A DNA stretch of 64,000 bases. Origin: Ascaphus truei (lineage: Eukaryota > Chordata > Amphibia > Anura > Ascaphidae). Position numbers and translations under genes: made by a program. Below the pieces are notes generated by a model. It had not been told where the DNA came from. It saw nothing but the letters and a program-made list of their open reading frames with translations, and did not search any database. Positions 1-12,354 of this stretch are shown in pieces; position 1 is the first letter of the stretch, and each line of letters opens with the position of its first letter. The stretch covers positions 99,501 through 163,500 of the forward strand of contig WSYH01000213.1 of assembly GCA_036426205.1 (NCBI GenBank), read 5' to 3'.

Positions 1-1045
1 AAAGATCAATAAAAGAGTGCATTTGGGTGATGGTGCCTTTCCAGATAATAAGTAGGTCATCAATGTAGCGATGGTAAAAAGTGATGAGATGTCGATAGGG
101 GTTTTTATCTCCAAACACTTGGGACTGTTCCCCCCACCCCATGAACAGGTTGGCATAGAAAGGTGCAAAGCATTGCGATTCCACGTGTCTGGACATAGAA
201 CTGCCCATCGAACATAAAATAATTGTGAGTGAGAAGGAAGTGAATGCTGTCTAATAAAAATATGATGTGTGCTGAAGAAAATGTAGTGGATGTTTCTAAA
301 TAGTGTTGTGTTGCTGTTAAACCGTGTTCATGTGAATTGATAGTATATGGTGAAGATACATCTAAGGTGACCCACAGATAATTGGGTGACCAAGTGAAAT
401 TGGAAAAATGTGCCAACACGTGCGATGTTTCCAGAGGGGAGAGTGGAGATCAAGGGTTGTAAATTGTGATTGATGTAGTGATATAAATGTTCCCCCAGGG
501 ACCCAATGCTGGATACAATGGGCCTACCTGGAGGACAGATAAGAGACTTGTGAATTTTAGGTAGGTGGTGAAAAATGGGAATAATAGGGTTATTACAGTG
601 TAGATATTCAAATTCATGAATCCAGACTACTTGGAAATCCCTCCCCATATCTAATAATTTGTATAATTCCACAAGAAATTGAGTGGTGGGATCAGATTGT
701 AACAATGCATAGGAATGGTGATCGTTAAGTTGGCGGTACACCTCCATATTATAATGTAAATGGTCTAAGACTTCAACCGCTCACCCTTTATCGGCATTTT
801 TCACAACAATAGATGTGTTGTCTTTGTGGCTCTTCATAGCCTCACGTTGTTCAAAGTCCAGATTGCATGATATTGTCTAGTTTGTGACGTTGTAGATATG
901 CCTTTTGTGAAGAGGATTAAGTCATTTTCGACTGCTGCTTGGAAAACATCAACAGCATGTCCCTTTAAAAATGTAGGACAGAACTTAGAGTTGTTTCTTA
1001 GTCCGGAGTCCTTTCTACCGAGAAAAGATTGAATCTGGACATCCA
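1..1045 (-). pseudogene. Penelope-like element reverse transcriptase, 5' part, running off the left edge
   Basis: Read on the minus strand, this encodes the finger and palm part of a Penelope-like RT, which copies element RNA into DNA. Near 780-850 there is a NADKG block, at 540-600 a LPKIHKS motif followed by PPGRPIVSS, near 360 a VTLDVSS-type motif A, near 200 a QTRGIAM motif, and at about 55-66 the catalytic YIDD. These blocks are in the order expected of Penelope-like RTs. The frame is broken by a stop near 782 and by frameshifts near 330-420 and near 180, so it is a dead copy. The C-terminal GIY-YIG nuclease would lie beyond the window start. The family assignment rests on motif order and similarity to the copies at 23-25 kb and 54-56 kb. 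Confidence 0.8.
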
Positions 1046-1359
1046 GTAGTTAAACTACTACTGTATGTCTGTATATGACATTGATCTTTAAAACTGAATT
1101 GATTAGTGATATAAAATAAAGGAACCCTTCTCCCCCTCCTTCCCTTTCAATGTAGACTTTATTACATCAAGATAGATGTTCATAGGTCTATTTACATTTT
1201 GAACATCAGGTCCTGTCTTGTTCAATGTATTTTGGGGATGTTTATTTCCTGGAGTGGATATACTAGAAACGATCATGTTTAGTCTGATATGTCTACACAT
1301 AAAGTCGTATATAATGCTCACATAATTTAGTGAGCATTATATATTTCTTTTTTTGTTTA

Positions 1360-2050
1360 TATGTCTACACATATCTTCATATAACTCCTTAGGAGTTTAA
1401 CCATTGTGAGTTCTTTTTTCATTCTTGATGATTTTGCATTTAAGTGATGTTGATACTTTTTGGATACATGTCTTGCAATACATTTAAACATGTTGATACA
1501 TTGTTTTGCCTGTTTTGTTTACAAGATGACGAATAACCACAGTTAAATTACTATGGAGCACTATACAACTGTTTTTTTTAGTGCTCTTTAAGGGGTGTTC
1601 TGTTTATAGGTGCATATATATATATACATCTTGGTTTCAGTATATCTATTTCATATATTAGCTCATAACTTATGGACTTTTTTTCTAAATACTTGTCCAG
1701 AGGTTCAATTAATCATAACACTTCATATATATAACATGAGGTTATACCTGTATATATACTCTATCTATATATGCACTTCTATTACAAAATCTGTTTCTGA
1801 AATAGATGTTACCTCAATTAACCATGTCCAGCCTTTTTTCTTTATTAAGTGTTAACAGTTGTTTTACTGTTCTTCATTATGCAGGGGGAGAGGCTTAAAT
1901 AGTACCTTCTCTCCCCAACTACCATACTCCTTGAAAAAGTGCCAGGGTGGGCGTGAAATGCGTGGGAGGAGGATTCTTTTTTGTTTGTGTATTTTTTTTG
2001 TATCATTGTATGTAGTTTAATAAATTGTTTTTAACTTAATTTTTGCTGTT
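1360..2050 (+). mobile_element. Possible Penelope-like 3' tail in opposite orientation
   Basis: This AT-rich stretch ends with a hammerhead-like motif at about 1931-1972 (CTTGAAAAAGTGCC, then GGGC, then GTGAAATGCGTGGG) followed by AATAAA near 2020. The same arrangement closes the Penelope-like copies at 54 and 57 kb. It points the opposite way to the RT remnant at 1-1045, so this may be a second, truncated, inverted copy. No protein remains. The assignment is inference from the tail motif. Confidence 0.35.
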
Positions 2051-2618
2051 GAGTTCTGAAACACTTCAGGGGCGGCTGTACAACTGATCTTTTTTGTTCC
2101 TGCTTACTGTACAAACTAGGCTTGGAAAGAGTCGGTATTAATTATCCAGAGCTGATTTGAAAGCATGGTAAAGTGCAGGTTAGCATTCTCATTTCGCAGC
2201 TAGCAATGAAGACTGGAAAATGTCTGCTATTTAGAGGCAAATCTCCACTGGGATTAATTAGTCAGCTTGCTGCCGTAAGGTATGCTGAAAGCCTGTGATG
2301 GAGTACCTACTCCCCCCACACAACAATCCTTCCAATTATCTCCCACTCTTATCATATTGTTAAATACTCTAAAATAAGTATTTCACCTTAAATATAGCTT
2401 GTTTGTCACTAGAGATGGTCAAATTAGTGAAAATGTGATCTGAAGATTATTTTCGAAGGATATCATGAGCACTCCCCAAGTCTTCATTCCTATAGTTGCA
2501 TATATTAGCATATCTCCCAGGTATCTCAAGTGTGGAAGTGGGCTGCTTTTAAAAGAAGCCAGTGGAGTGTCCATGAGTATGATTACCTACAGGCGTGAGC
2601 AGTGAAAGTGGAACTATC
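2051..2618. other. No feature recognised
   Basis: Moderately AT-rich sequence with no persuasive reading frame, inverted repeat or RNA gene. Confidence 0.5.
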
Positions 2619-2700
2619 CAGCATCTGGTTTAGCTCACTGCTAGAGATGCAGTCCTGAATAGCAGAGGTTGTGGGTTGTCATCCTGTTACACCTGACAGT
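2619..2700 (+). repeat. tRNA-like sequence, possible SINE head
   Basis: There is an A-box-like stretch (TTTAGCTCACTGCTAGAG, 2629-2646) and, 26 bases after it, a B-box-like stretch (GGGTTGTCATCC, 2673-2684), spaced as in a tRNA gene. The acceptor stem does not pair well and the B box lacks the GTTCGA core, so this is a tRNA pseudogene or the head of a tRNA-derived SINE rather than a working tRNA. Confidence 0.35.
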
Positions 2701-3570
2701 ACCCCATCCTCACAAAGATTTTTAAAACTTGGCTTCTCAGCCATTTGGAATTCTTATACGAGGCATGGGGCGTGCATAATTTAAATATTCTTGGCATATA
2801 CTATTTGCATATCTCCTACTATAGGTGAGTGACCTCCTTTTTTTGTAGTTTCAGGACATAAATATATATAGCAATTTTGACTAAAGCAAAATATCTCTCT
2901 CTCAAGCAAAACCCATATTTCAGGGTCTGGAAATAGAACATTTGTTTTTGGATGTTCCCCATTTTTTGTTTTGTTTTTATAAATGCAGTTGTTCCTTGCC
3001 TTTTACGGAAATTCAATTAACTAAGCTGCCGATCGATCTGTTCCCCTGTTATCAATCAGAAAAGATCATGCTTCTCAGAGCACACAATATGGCTGCCTAT
3101 TTTAAAAGAGGAAGTGGTGTGGCTTCCTAAATAGTGGCTGTAGCAACCCAACCAAATACATTTCAAATTATTAAAAAGGGCATAAAATGTGGGGGGAGAA
3201 GGGATGCAGTAAATATTATCTAATACTGTACTACACAACTGATTTATTATAATAACACATAGAATGATTAATCAATTTCTATTTCAAGCTAAAAACTGAA
3301 GAGTAGTTAATATAATATCTATATATAAAACCTGATCCAAACCATCGTGTATAAATAAATATTAAAAAATGTGTCCAATCATGGAGTCAATGGATTTGTG
3401 TGCCCTTTATTGAATTACATAATATGAAGCCAACAAGTTTCCACAAGTAATGTCCAAAAAAAACCCATTTAATACTATCCGAATGTACATTATATGAGGC
3501 CTTGAGTCTGTATGTAACAGGGTTATTTTGTTTATCCCTGAAAATGCACAGATTAAATTTTACATACAGT
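2701..3570. other. No feature recognised
   Basis: AT-rich DNA. The short reading frames here have no recognisable domain and overlap on both strands, as expected by chance. Confidence 0.5.
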
Positions 3571-3574
3571 GTAC

Positions 3575-5240
3575 ATGTCACGGGAGACCAGGCAATTTCA
3601 CCTTTAAACCGGAATCATTCATTGAGCAAAACCAAGGAGTAAAATAAATTGTCATTTATTCCATTGAAACAGACGTACTCACAGTGAATTACAATTATAC
3701 AGAGGGATACAATTATACTTACTGGGGGATCTGGGCTAAAAACTAACCTTTCCTAGCTCAGATAGTCCTTAAAACAAAGTCTGTGGTTGACCGGGATGTA
3801 CCCGCAAAAGTCCTGGAACTCGACTCGGCATGCGTTAGCAGACGCCACTGCTGTATCTGCTCCGGAGATGCCAAAATCCCTTGACCGGAAGATATTACCA
3901 AACGTCCTGGAACTCTTTTCGGCTTGCAGTTCCAGCCGCAACCGCTACGTTCTATTCTGAGAACATGGCCCCGAAAAGTGGGACTCGCCTTGAAATTTCT
4001 GAAGCCGGCTCGTGTCTATTTCTCTCAGAGCATCTTTTGGTCAATTCAAATCTGCCGCTGCTGTCTTGGCGCTTAGAATCTCTCGACCTAATTGGCTGCT
4101 AGGTTTCTTATAGAATTTTGACTCCCATTCACAAAACGCTACAGCCAATCTGCGTGTGGGAATTTTCCTACCAGCCTATCACAAAGTTGCCGGTACTCTG
4201 ATGCCGGACGGCACTGATTTCAATTCTGCTAAGGGGCATGCACCAACATGGCACCTCTGCCACTAAGCATTTTGAATCCCCCGTTATGCCAGGATCCTCA
4301 GAGTCTGTGCTGGGCAAATAGTTGCCAGATAGCCCTTATTCATGTCAGGACATGGGTACTTGAGTGTAACTCCAGTACTCCGCCCGCTCTAACACCATGG
4401 CATCTCTGAGACTTTCAAGTCCAGGACCCGACCAGCCACAGTGGCACCAAGCTTGGTGACCATTTGGTCTTTCGGAACCACGGACTTGGAAATTCCCCAG
4501 TTCATATACAGGGCATATACATATACAATGTTTAACACCATGTTCATAAAAATCATACACAATTCTTCCAAGTCCCTTATCCCCTAGGATCTACTGAAAA
4601 GATGCGCACGTTAATTTTCAGAGCTCCTAGACCTCCCTATAAGAAGTTTTAATTAAAGTTGCTTCAAATAACGCGTAGGTTCATTTTCAGGGTTGCTTCA
4701 ATTGTACCGAAGCTGGACTTAGAAATAATTTCACTCTCGCAAGCTTATACATGGTTGAGGATACCCTGAACCCCTATACCGGGTCTGGGAGTTTGGGGTA
4801 TATACCATTGGGGACTCCCTCCTAGACCAGGGACCCCTGACTATACCGGGATACACAAATCCCTATGTCCCTTTTTACCTCTCTGCTCGGTGCTGAATCA
4901 GGGACTCCTGGTGGTGAGCTGCAAGAACTTTTCAGGGTAGGTGTTTTGACCTGAGATTTGTTCTTCAATGTATCCGAGAATATTACCTGATTCCAGGGTA
5001 CATCTTTGGGGTATCCTGTAACTCGGGAACCCTGCCACAACCTGTTAAGACTTTCTCCATCAAACCCACCCTGAAACTCATAGCAATTCCTGCTTGCTGG
5101 CACTCCTGGAAAGGCAAAAACACCAAATTCTTTATTGTCGCATATTTTCATACAATGCATAGTAGTACATACACGACAGCCCGGTCCAAGAGCTGGCACT
5201 CTAGGACCCCACCACGTGACTCAGGGGCAACCAAGAGGGC
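3575..5240 (-). other. LTR-like or retroelement leader region
   Basis: A block of higher GC than its surroundings. It has poly(A)-signal-like TTTATT (minus AATAAA) near 3655, several GTCCTGGAACTC-type short repeats at 3810-3915, and long pyrimidine/purine stretches. The texture resembles an LTR plus leader of a gypsy-type element read on the minus strand, but I found no matching second LTR, no primer-binding site and no gag or pol. The longest frame (4822-5199, minus) is unrecognisable. Confidence 0.2.
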
Positions 5241-6370
5241 TTGACCTTTATTAGTGAGCCTGGTTAACCCCTCACCGTCACAGTACAGTGTCAGGTTTCA
5301 GTCAGTGCTTACATATTATAAATACATACTGTACATTTCACTGAAAGCTTTGTATTTTAGATTCCTTTTACTAATACATGGTGACAAGCCCAATAGCTCA
5401 TCTCCCTGTAAACATTCAATTTCCCCTCCTAAATGGGGTAAGATGGGTAAAATCTAACCTTTTTGGTGGCTTGAGATTGAAGGAAGGGAGAGCCCTCCCA
5501 ACATAGCTGCCCCCATTGGCTTTAACTCCTGTAGCAACACGAGTGTCCCATCTTACTGTGTTACTGTAGATATGGTGTGTGCTAAAGGAGGGGGGTACGT
5601 CACTCTTTGTGATCATACCCTTCATGGATTTATGGGTTTAACCCAAAATATTGGGAGGGGTGGGTGGTGTCGCTCTTCATCTTGGGGTTATGTGTCCCCC
5701 TCATCATACTTCAAAATATCAGAGTTAGATTTATTTATAGGTTATTTATTGATAGGTTATCTTTGTTTGACATTGATAGTGCCCTCTCTGATTTGGGATA
5801 TACAGTACCCATATTTGTAAGAAGAATAAGTTTCCTTTGAGCTTGGTATTAAAGTACACACCTACTCATGCACTGGAGAATCTAAAATCGTTTATTTTTT
5901 TTTCTGTAATGTACAGTATAGTGACAATCTGCATGGTCTGCGTTTGTATGAACGTTCATAGGATACAGTACCAATCGCGTCTACTTTCAGAAAATATAAG
6001 TTGTGTTACTGTAATTACATAAAAAAAATAGCAGTGTGTCAACATTTGTCTAATTCTACAATGCACCTTCTTTTTCTTATGTTAAAGGAATGTATTGGAT
6101 GTTATACTTTCTTAAAGGACACACAATTACAGTTTATATGGTTTGTAAAATGACTTATTCAGAAACATTTGGAAAGCCATATTACATACTGCAAAGAATA
6201 GTAAAATACAATACTTTTTTTCATGTCAATGAAATTGGTCATGTCACACACATGGCAGCAATGATAAGAATGATTGGATGTATGCCATGTGTCTTATTAG
6301 CTATAATTTTATCAATTTGCCTATGCACTTCTTCCTCTGTTAACCAATTGCTACAGTAGTTAATATAGAA
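5241..6370. other. No feature recognised
   Basis: AT-rich DNA with many TACTGTA-type words, a recurring sequence texture across the window. No gene or repeat boundary is visible. Confidence 0.5.
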
Positions 6371-6375
6371 GTTTT

Positions 6376-6905
6376 GGTTTCCTCCTGCGACACTTTTATT
6401 GCAATTGACTCTTCCCTGGTAAATTCAGAGGCAAAGAATTTGTATAATACCTCATTTTTTTTCTCCAATAATTTGTCACACTGAAAGGGTCCTATATTTT
6501 TGTTTTGAATTTTTTTTGTTATTAAGGTACTTTAATAACTTTTTAGGGTTGATCTTACTTTCTATTGCAGTCCTTTTTTCATTATCCATTTTTGCTAATT
6601 TGATTGCCCTGTTGCAACTTTTGTTACATTCCTTATAATTCTGATATAAGGCCTCTGTCCCTTCTGACTTTAAGAATATAAATGCCTGCCTCTTCTATTC
6701 CATTTCCTCCCCTACCTGTTTATTTAGATTGGTTTTGACTTTTTTTTAAATATATTTATTGCACAAGGGTATACATTGATAAGTGTGCTTTTCTAACAAT
6801 GTTTTAAAGATTGCCACCTTATCTTCCACATTTTCAATGCAAAAACATAATCCTAATTTATTCCTTGTAGATTATTCCTCAGTTTATTCAAATCCGCCTT
6901 TCTAT
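6376..6905 (-). pseudogene. CR1-like LINE ORF2 fragment, endonuclease-RT linker
   Basis: A minus-strand frame reads through about 6390-6720 as the linker between the endonuclease and RT domains of a CR1/L2-type LINE. Visible blocks are YKECNKSCNRAIKLAKM, then SKINPKKLLKYL, then VLYKFFASEF, matching the usual order 'KY...NRAIR.AK..YE', 'NPK.FFKY' and 'LN.FFASVFT'. Upstream sequence (6720-6905) gives a diverged endonuclease C-terminus with stops. There is no RT palm here, so this is a 5'- and 3'-truncated dead fragment. The RT remnant at 18.5-19.3 kb may come from the same family. Confidence 0.6.
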
Positions 6906-6912
6906 AATTTTA

Positions 6913-7345
6913 AGGGGCCTATTCTATAAACCTTCATAATCCACTTAGAGGCCTTTTCGCCCAACATGCCTACTGCTATTCTGAAGCCTCGATAAGTGGG
7001 CTATAAAAACATAAATCACCCATTTTTTTCAACCTTCCAAAACAGAACGTCGGGTGAGGGGCGATAAGCCACTTATCGGCAGGTTTTGAAACTCGTGCAA
7101 TTCCAGTAGCCTAGATTAGTTTGTCGAGGCTAATCACAGGTCTAGAATGGCGAGTTTCTCCCACAATCCTCACGCCAGGAAAAGTTGGTGTGAGGCTGGG
7201 GAGAACCTGCAGAGAAGGCGGTGACAGAGGACTTAGAAAAAAAAATGCATTTTTCCTGCATCAGATTGATGCCGGGAGTCTCCAGAGCTAATACCCATTA
7301 ATATCAGCACAAAAGGAGAAGTTTGCAAATTGACAGGATTATCTA
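6913..7345. mobile_element. Non-autonomous foldback element, GGGGCC...TTATCG family
   Basis: Starts with GGGGCCTATTCTATAAAC and carries repeated CTTATCG and GATAAG words. Its distal part (7240-7300: TTTTTCCTGCATCAGATTGATGCCGGGAGTCTCC) reappears inverted and diverged at 17,430-17,880. It has no coding capacity. Two copies sharing several blocks make a MITE-like family the simplest reading; the superfamily is not determined. Confidence 0.5.
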
Positions 7346-7830
7346 TTCCACAATGCTGCAAGATCTCAAAATGGCTACCCTGCATCAACATAGCCTGAAG
7401 GATACACCCACTCAACAGCTCCTGCTGTCTGTTTCCAGCTCACTTCAAAACCATTGGACACTGACAATGTGAGCCAGGCCATAACAATTTTAACTGTTTA
7501 AATGCCTTGTACAGTGGTAAGTTTAGATTGAAAGTCAATTTGACCAATTCTTAGCTACTTAAATGATGTGTCTTTTGGATTCTGTTAAAAAGTGAAAAAG
7601 GTAAACAAAGTAATCAACTAATTGGTAAAAGATCGTTCATATGATTAAATGTCCTAAAATTTACAATCATTTTGGTTTTAATCTAAGTGTTTGCTTTGTG
7701 TGGTTAATGATTGCAATTAGTAATCATGTACATTTATTTAAACTGATGAAAGCATGAAGAAATATACACTGATACTTCTTCAGTTGTATAGATATATGTG
7801 TATATCTACATTGGCTGTCTATCCATATTT
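7346..7830. other. No feature recognised
   Basis: Unremarkable AT-rich spacer between a foldback element and a microsatellite. Confidence 0.5.
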
Positions 7831-7842
7831 ATGCGACTGCAT

Positions 7843-7857
7843 TAACACACACACACA

Positions 7858-7931
<74 letters not shown>

Positions 7932-7946
7932 ACACACACACACACC
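7843..7946. repeat. (CA)n microsatellite with CCACAC interruptions
   Basis: About 100 bases of CA dinucleotides interrupted at regular points by CACCACAC, which suggests internal duplication of an interrupted block. Confidence 0.95.
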
Positions 7947-7990
7947 GAAGCACGATGAATAACCTAAAGCAATATGTGGTACATATATTG

Positions 7991-7999
7991 AATAATAAT

Positions 8000-8043
<44 letters not shown>
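7991..8043. repeat. (AAT)n microsatellite
   Basis: A run of ATA/AAT trinucleotides following closely on the CA array. Confidence 0.95.
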
Positions 8044-8044
<1 letters not shown>

Positions 8045-8880
8045 TCCCACCCCATATAGAATTGGCTCTAAATAACTAGTAAGGGATTAAATGTAATAAC
8101 AGGAGTTTAAGTGATAGGAGTAATTAGCTTAGCATCTTATAATTTGGAGAAACCCACATCCAAAATGGTAGATACAAAAAAAGAAAAATAGAAGAACTTA
8201 ACTTCAATTAATATATGAAATACATTTAATAGATATAGTATTGGCATATGTGAACAATTGTAAACATAATAATAAGGCAAGAATATATGTGAAACTTGAT
8301 AAGAACCACAAAAACTAAAATAGTTCATTCAAAAATGACCAAGCAGTCAAAATGTAATTTTCCACTATAATGTAGAATACATGAATAGAGAAAGAGAGTT
8401 GTCTAATGCCTGTAGGAGATGGGTGTTAATTATAAGTTCATCCTACGGTTCTTGACAGATAATAAGTATATGACCAGGTCTCTGACAGATGGTGTAAGTA
8501 CTCTGTTCGTTGGAGGGGGAGAAATACAGGAACTAACCCTGAAAGATACTCGCTCTACCCCAATGGAAAGCCCAAATCTTATGCACATCGGTTCTATATA
8601 TAATCACACGGGTGAATGGGAGGGGAATCCCTTAAGTGCAGTCTCCTCTTTCTGGAAGGAGATATGAAGGAGATTTACTTTCCGTCCAGACCAACCTCGA
8701 TCTCGCGTAGTCGTCAGGACCACACTGAACTAGCATCTTCCGACAGTTAGAAGAAAGGGTAAATCCCTTGCCAAACAAAATGGAAAAGCTGAGGTTCAGA
8801 TTGTTGCTTTAAGACACTGGTCCTTCCACCCCCCAGACCCCCCGCCCCACATTGGAAACACATGGAGACAGACAGACACA
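8044..8880. other. No feature recognised
   Basis: An open plus-strand frame at 8419-8667 shows no domain and has no partner. No repeat ends were found. Confidence 0.45.
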
Positions 8881-8883
8881 CGC

Positions 8884-9290
8884 CTTAAACCTTTCCCACT
8901 GACTGCCCCGCACCTCTGGAATGCCCTTCCCCTCAATACCCGACTAGCACCCTCTCTAGCCACCTTTAAGACCCACCTTAAGACACACTTGCTTAAAGAA
9001 GCATATGAATAGCACTGTGGATAATCCTGGACACATGATACATAAAGCTTGGCCCCCTGCAGATGCACTTACCAGAATTCCCTCCTACGTTCCCCTACCT
9101 ACCAATTAGATTGTAAGCTCCTCGTAGCAGGGACTCCTCTTCCTTAATGTTACTTTTATGTCTGAAGTACTTATTCCCATGACCTGTTATTTATATTATT
9201 TGTTATTTATATGATTACCACGTGTATTATTACTGTGAAGCGCTATGTACATTTATGGCGCTATATAAATAAAGACATACATTACAATAC
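8884..9290 (+). mobile_element. L2/CR1-type LINE, 3' end only
   Basis: The first about 130 bases encode the RT-domain C-terminus, ending LLKEAYE then stop, very close to the longer copy at 22.5-23.3 kb. The 3' UTR ends with a stem-loop-like GCGCTATGTACATTTATGG, then CGCTATATAAATAAAG, and a short ACATACAT tail. This hairpin-type tail is typical of L2-like LINEs, where RT recognises the RNA 3' end. It is 5'-truncated within a GACAGACA microsatellite. Confidence 0.7.
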
Positions 9291-9352
9291 GGAGACAGAC
9301 AGAGACACACAGACAGACACATGGACACAGACAGACACACGGATACAGACAC
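9291..9352. repeat. (ACAG)n-rich microsatellite
   Basis: Degenerate GACAGACA/CACAGACA repeats follow the LINE tail. A shorter patch (8858-8883) precedes the same LINE end. Confidence 0.85.
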
Positions 9353-9379
9353 AGTGCTCCGGGTAAGTCTGTGTGGGGG

Positions 9380-9499
9380 TGCCACCGGGTCCCCTGATTG
9401 TGGTGGCCATTTTTTTTTAATTAATTTTTTCGCGATCCCGGTTATAATGCGATCGTATCGGGTTGACCCCGAGCACCGCGTTACACCGGGGTTCAGCTG
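9380..9499 (-). mobile_element. Tigger/pogo-like terminal fragment
   Basis: The sequence ends ...GCACCGCGTTACACCGGGG then TTCAGCTG, followed by TA. Reversed, this is CAGCTGAACCCCGGTGTAAC, the same end as the 638-bp element at 32,723-33,360. The CAG...CC-GG-T-TAACG style terminus next to TA resembles pogo/Tigger ends. The partner end was not found; the LINE tail and microsatellite may have displaced it. Confidence 0.5.
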
Positions 9500-9501
9500 T
9501 A

Positions 9502-10460
9502 TAGATGTCTATACAAATCTGGTGTCCCTTGGCATTAAGGACACAGAGATATGGCCTAAATGCCCTGGTGTCACTAGGAGTAAAGGACACACACGTGTGG
9601 TCTTACGCAGACCAGGGAGGGACAGATAAACAGTTCCTTTTTCTGCCTTTTAAACCCCTTTCTAGACTCAGCTGGCCTTGTTAGTAGTCTAGTCATCCTC
9701 CAGGCAGGGATTAACCACTGCCTGGCCGACAACCAACAGCTCTAGCTATTGTAAATAGGCTTGCCCCTGTTACAGTTAACAATTCCCTTGCCCTTATACC
9801 ATTTGAACATATACATCAGGTAAGGATTTGGAGAGCAGTAAAACTAATTAATGTAGAGTCTGAAAAGATACATTTAGCAAACAAAAAGCAGCTGCTCCAA
9901 TTACACTAGTCCAAAGCAAAGTGAACCATGCTACACTAAAGCAGTTTGTATGTTGTATGCTGGGGTCATGAAGAGTAGAGATGTGCAAAACGTGTGTAGA
10001 TACTATATGTGCTTTTTTCTCTTCTCAAAATTTTACAACCTTGTTTGAGTTTGTGTGATATTTGGAAGATTTTTGCAAATTTTCAAGCAATGCGTAATGT
10101 CACAAATTTGACTAAAGGCTAAGTAAAAAAAAATGGGTGGACCACTTTTGGACACATTTACACATAACTAATCATTACTAAAGATTAGTGATATTCAAAT
10201 GTGTCCAAAAGTAGAATAGGGATAACTTTACCAAAAGCTTAGAGCTTCTTCCTTGAGGATCCAATATGAATTATAATTTCAAAGGACCACTATGAAAATG
10301 TACATTATTTTATGTTCAAAACAGCAGTAGTTTATACTTTACTGAATGAATACATTTAAAAAAAGCATACAAATGCAACTGAGGCTGTAAAAGTGATCAA
10401 AATAATACTAATCCCAACTACTATAAATTGAGGTACAGTACAGATGAGACAACGAGTATT
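9502..10460. other. No feature recognised
   Basis: AT-rich spacer without coding signal. A weak inverted pair (AAATGTGTCCAAAAGT near 10,196 against ACTTTTGGACACATTT near 10,143) is the only local structure. Confidence 0.5.
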
Positions 10461-10466
10461 CTAAAG

Positions 10467-10700
10467 CTTGCCTTAAACTAGCCCAGTTACATTCTGAGTA
10501 TGTGCTGGGTGTAACCTGGCTAGTTTAAGGCAAATTTAAGGCATTTGTGCATTGAATAATGACCCATAGGATTAATACAGCAGGGGTCCCTGGCAGTCCC
10601 ATTCAGTTTGAATTGGATTGCCAGGGACCCCTGCTGTTAATCTGATGGGCCACTAATCAATGCAGAAATGCTGGGTCTAGTTTAAGGCAAGTTTAAGGCA
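10467..10700. mobile_element. Nested foldback MITE
   Basis: The outer arms are GCTTGCCTTAAACTAGCCCA on the left and TGGGTCTAGTTTAAGGCAAG on the right. Within it lies a perfect 18-bp inverted pair, CAGCAGGGGTCCCTGGCA at 10,578-10,595 and its complement at 10,619-10,636. A third palindrome uses GCCTTAAACTAGCC and GGCTAGTTTAAGGC around 10,470-10,533. It has no coding capacity. Confidence 0.65.
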
Positions 10701-10820
10701 TGTATCCAGCATGTACCTGGGTGTACCTGAGTCTTTTTGGCGATTGCCACTGGTATGTGTTAGAATAACCGTGTTCACTACAATACATGGTCAGTTGATC
10801 ACAAGAGGTTACAGCATCTT

Positions 10821-10822
<2 letters not shown>

Positions 10823-10861
<39 letters not shown>
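10823..10861. repeat. (TA)n microsatellite
   Basis: An uninterrupted TA run of about 38 bases. Confidence 0.95.
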
Positions 10862-10863
<2 letters not shown>

Positions 10864-11460
10864 TGTCCCCCTTAGCTAATTTGTATGAAGTCTCTGGAGC
10901 TAAAATCAACGCGGTTCAGCTCCAGAGACCCCCTACTTCCCAACTAGCGGGGATTTTTTTTTAAGAGCTTGGGCTGTATTTGCCATTAAACACTGTGATA
11001 CACTGTTACCTCTTGACCAAGTACCTCAGCTTTTAGTAGTGGTGATTAGTATAACTTTTATCTCTGTTATTGACAGGGATGCTTTTATATGCTTTTTTGT
11101 ATTCAGTCAGTTTAATATATTCTATCACGGTTTTGAACATATAATTCTGTACTTCATCTGTAACCTTCTCCCCGAGATAAATACCTCTAAAGGGACTACT
11201 GGTATCTCGTACTTGTTTAAATGTCTTGCATCACACGGGCCAATTGGAAGCCGCAAGTGATGATTGCGCCTCCATTTGGCCTGCAGGAACTTTAAAGATA
11301 TATTTTCCTAGCCCAGCAGGGGCTGTTTCCGGCAGTTCTGTACAGGTGTGTATCTCGGAAAGCAGAAGGTCCCCAGAGCTGAAATTACAGGCTGAGATGA
11401 AACATCATCGTGGAAAAGAAAGGGAGTGAAGCCAGCCAATCAGATAGGCTCAGCTTCCTT

Positions 11461-11830
11461 TCCCTTTAAGATGACATCACAAAAACCAGAATGGCTGGCA
11501 TCACATGGTACTGGAACAAATAGGATTGGGAGTCATCCTATATGTTCTAGTAAACCGTGTGATGCCAGCCATTTTTTAAGAGGATGTGACATCATCAAGG
11601 GATGATGTCACATCCTTTAAAAAACTGGAAGTTGACACATGGTTTACTAGAACAATAGGATGACCCCAAATCCTATTGATTCTATTAAACCATGTGATGC
11701 CAGCCATTATTGTTCTTGGGACATCATCTAAAGGGAAGGGAAGCTTGGCCTTTCTGATTAGCTGGCTTCAGTCCCTTTTGATGACGTCACATCCTAAGGG
11801 GAAAAAAACTGTCACATGGTTATCACAGCC
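11461..11830. repeat. Foldback repeat cluster
   Basis: A perfect 16-bp inverted repeat with a 4-base loop sits at 11,581-11,616 (AGGATGTGACATCATC, AAGG, then its complement). Around it, ATGGCTGGCATCACATGGT and its complement occur several times, with intervening TAGGATT...TCCTAT words. The pattern is that of a long imperfect hairpin. No protein. Confidence 0.6.
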
Positions 11831-12354
11831 AATCAGATGGCTGGGAACCATTTGTCGGTCAAATGTGATGTCACAGGCTGTATAAAAGCCTGTGCAGCCT
11901 CATTTGAAGGCAAGAAGCTGAAGGAGCAACATCTCCTCCCAATTGGATTGACAGTACAAGTACAGATGAAGCTAAAGAAGAACCCAAAATGGATTATAAA
12001 TTACAGATGAAGAAAAGAAAGAAGAAAAGAAAGATGAAAATATTTAAAGATTTTACCTGTGGACGGTGGCTGTTGAGGAGCATTGCGTTGTGAACCAGAA
12101 GTTACAGCTGCTGTTGCTGGTGTTGGTGCTGGAGTCGGATTCAGTGGGTGAAAACATCACAAAAGTAAGAAAAAGATGGATTGTATTTTAATGTTGTATT
12201 TTTTTTTTAGGTTGGCATTTGCATTGGCATACTGTAACTTTTGTTTTGCAATGTAAATGTCCTTTGTTTGGTGATTGTGTTTTTATTTGCTGGGTTTTTC
12301 TTTCAGGTTGGTACTGTATTGGCATTTGTATTAATTCAAATGTACAGTAATGTC

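Noticed and set aside
2619..2700. Functional tRNA gene
   Set aside because: The acceptor stem does not pair and the B box lacks GTTCGA; kept only as a tRNA-like repeat.
4822..5199. 125-residue minus-strand open frame
   Set aside because: No domain, no start context, lies in LTR-like leader sequence.
7754..8059. 101-residue open frame across the CA and AAT repeats
   Set aside because: The protein is only His-Thr and Ile repeats translated from microsatellites.
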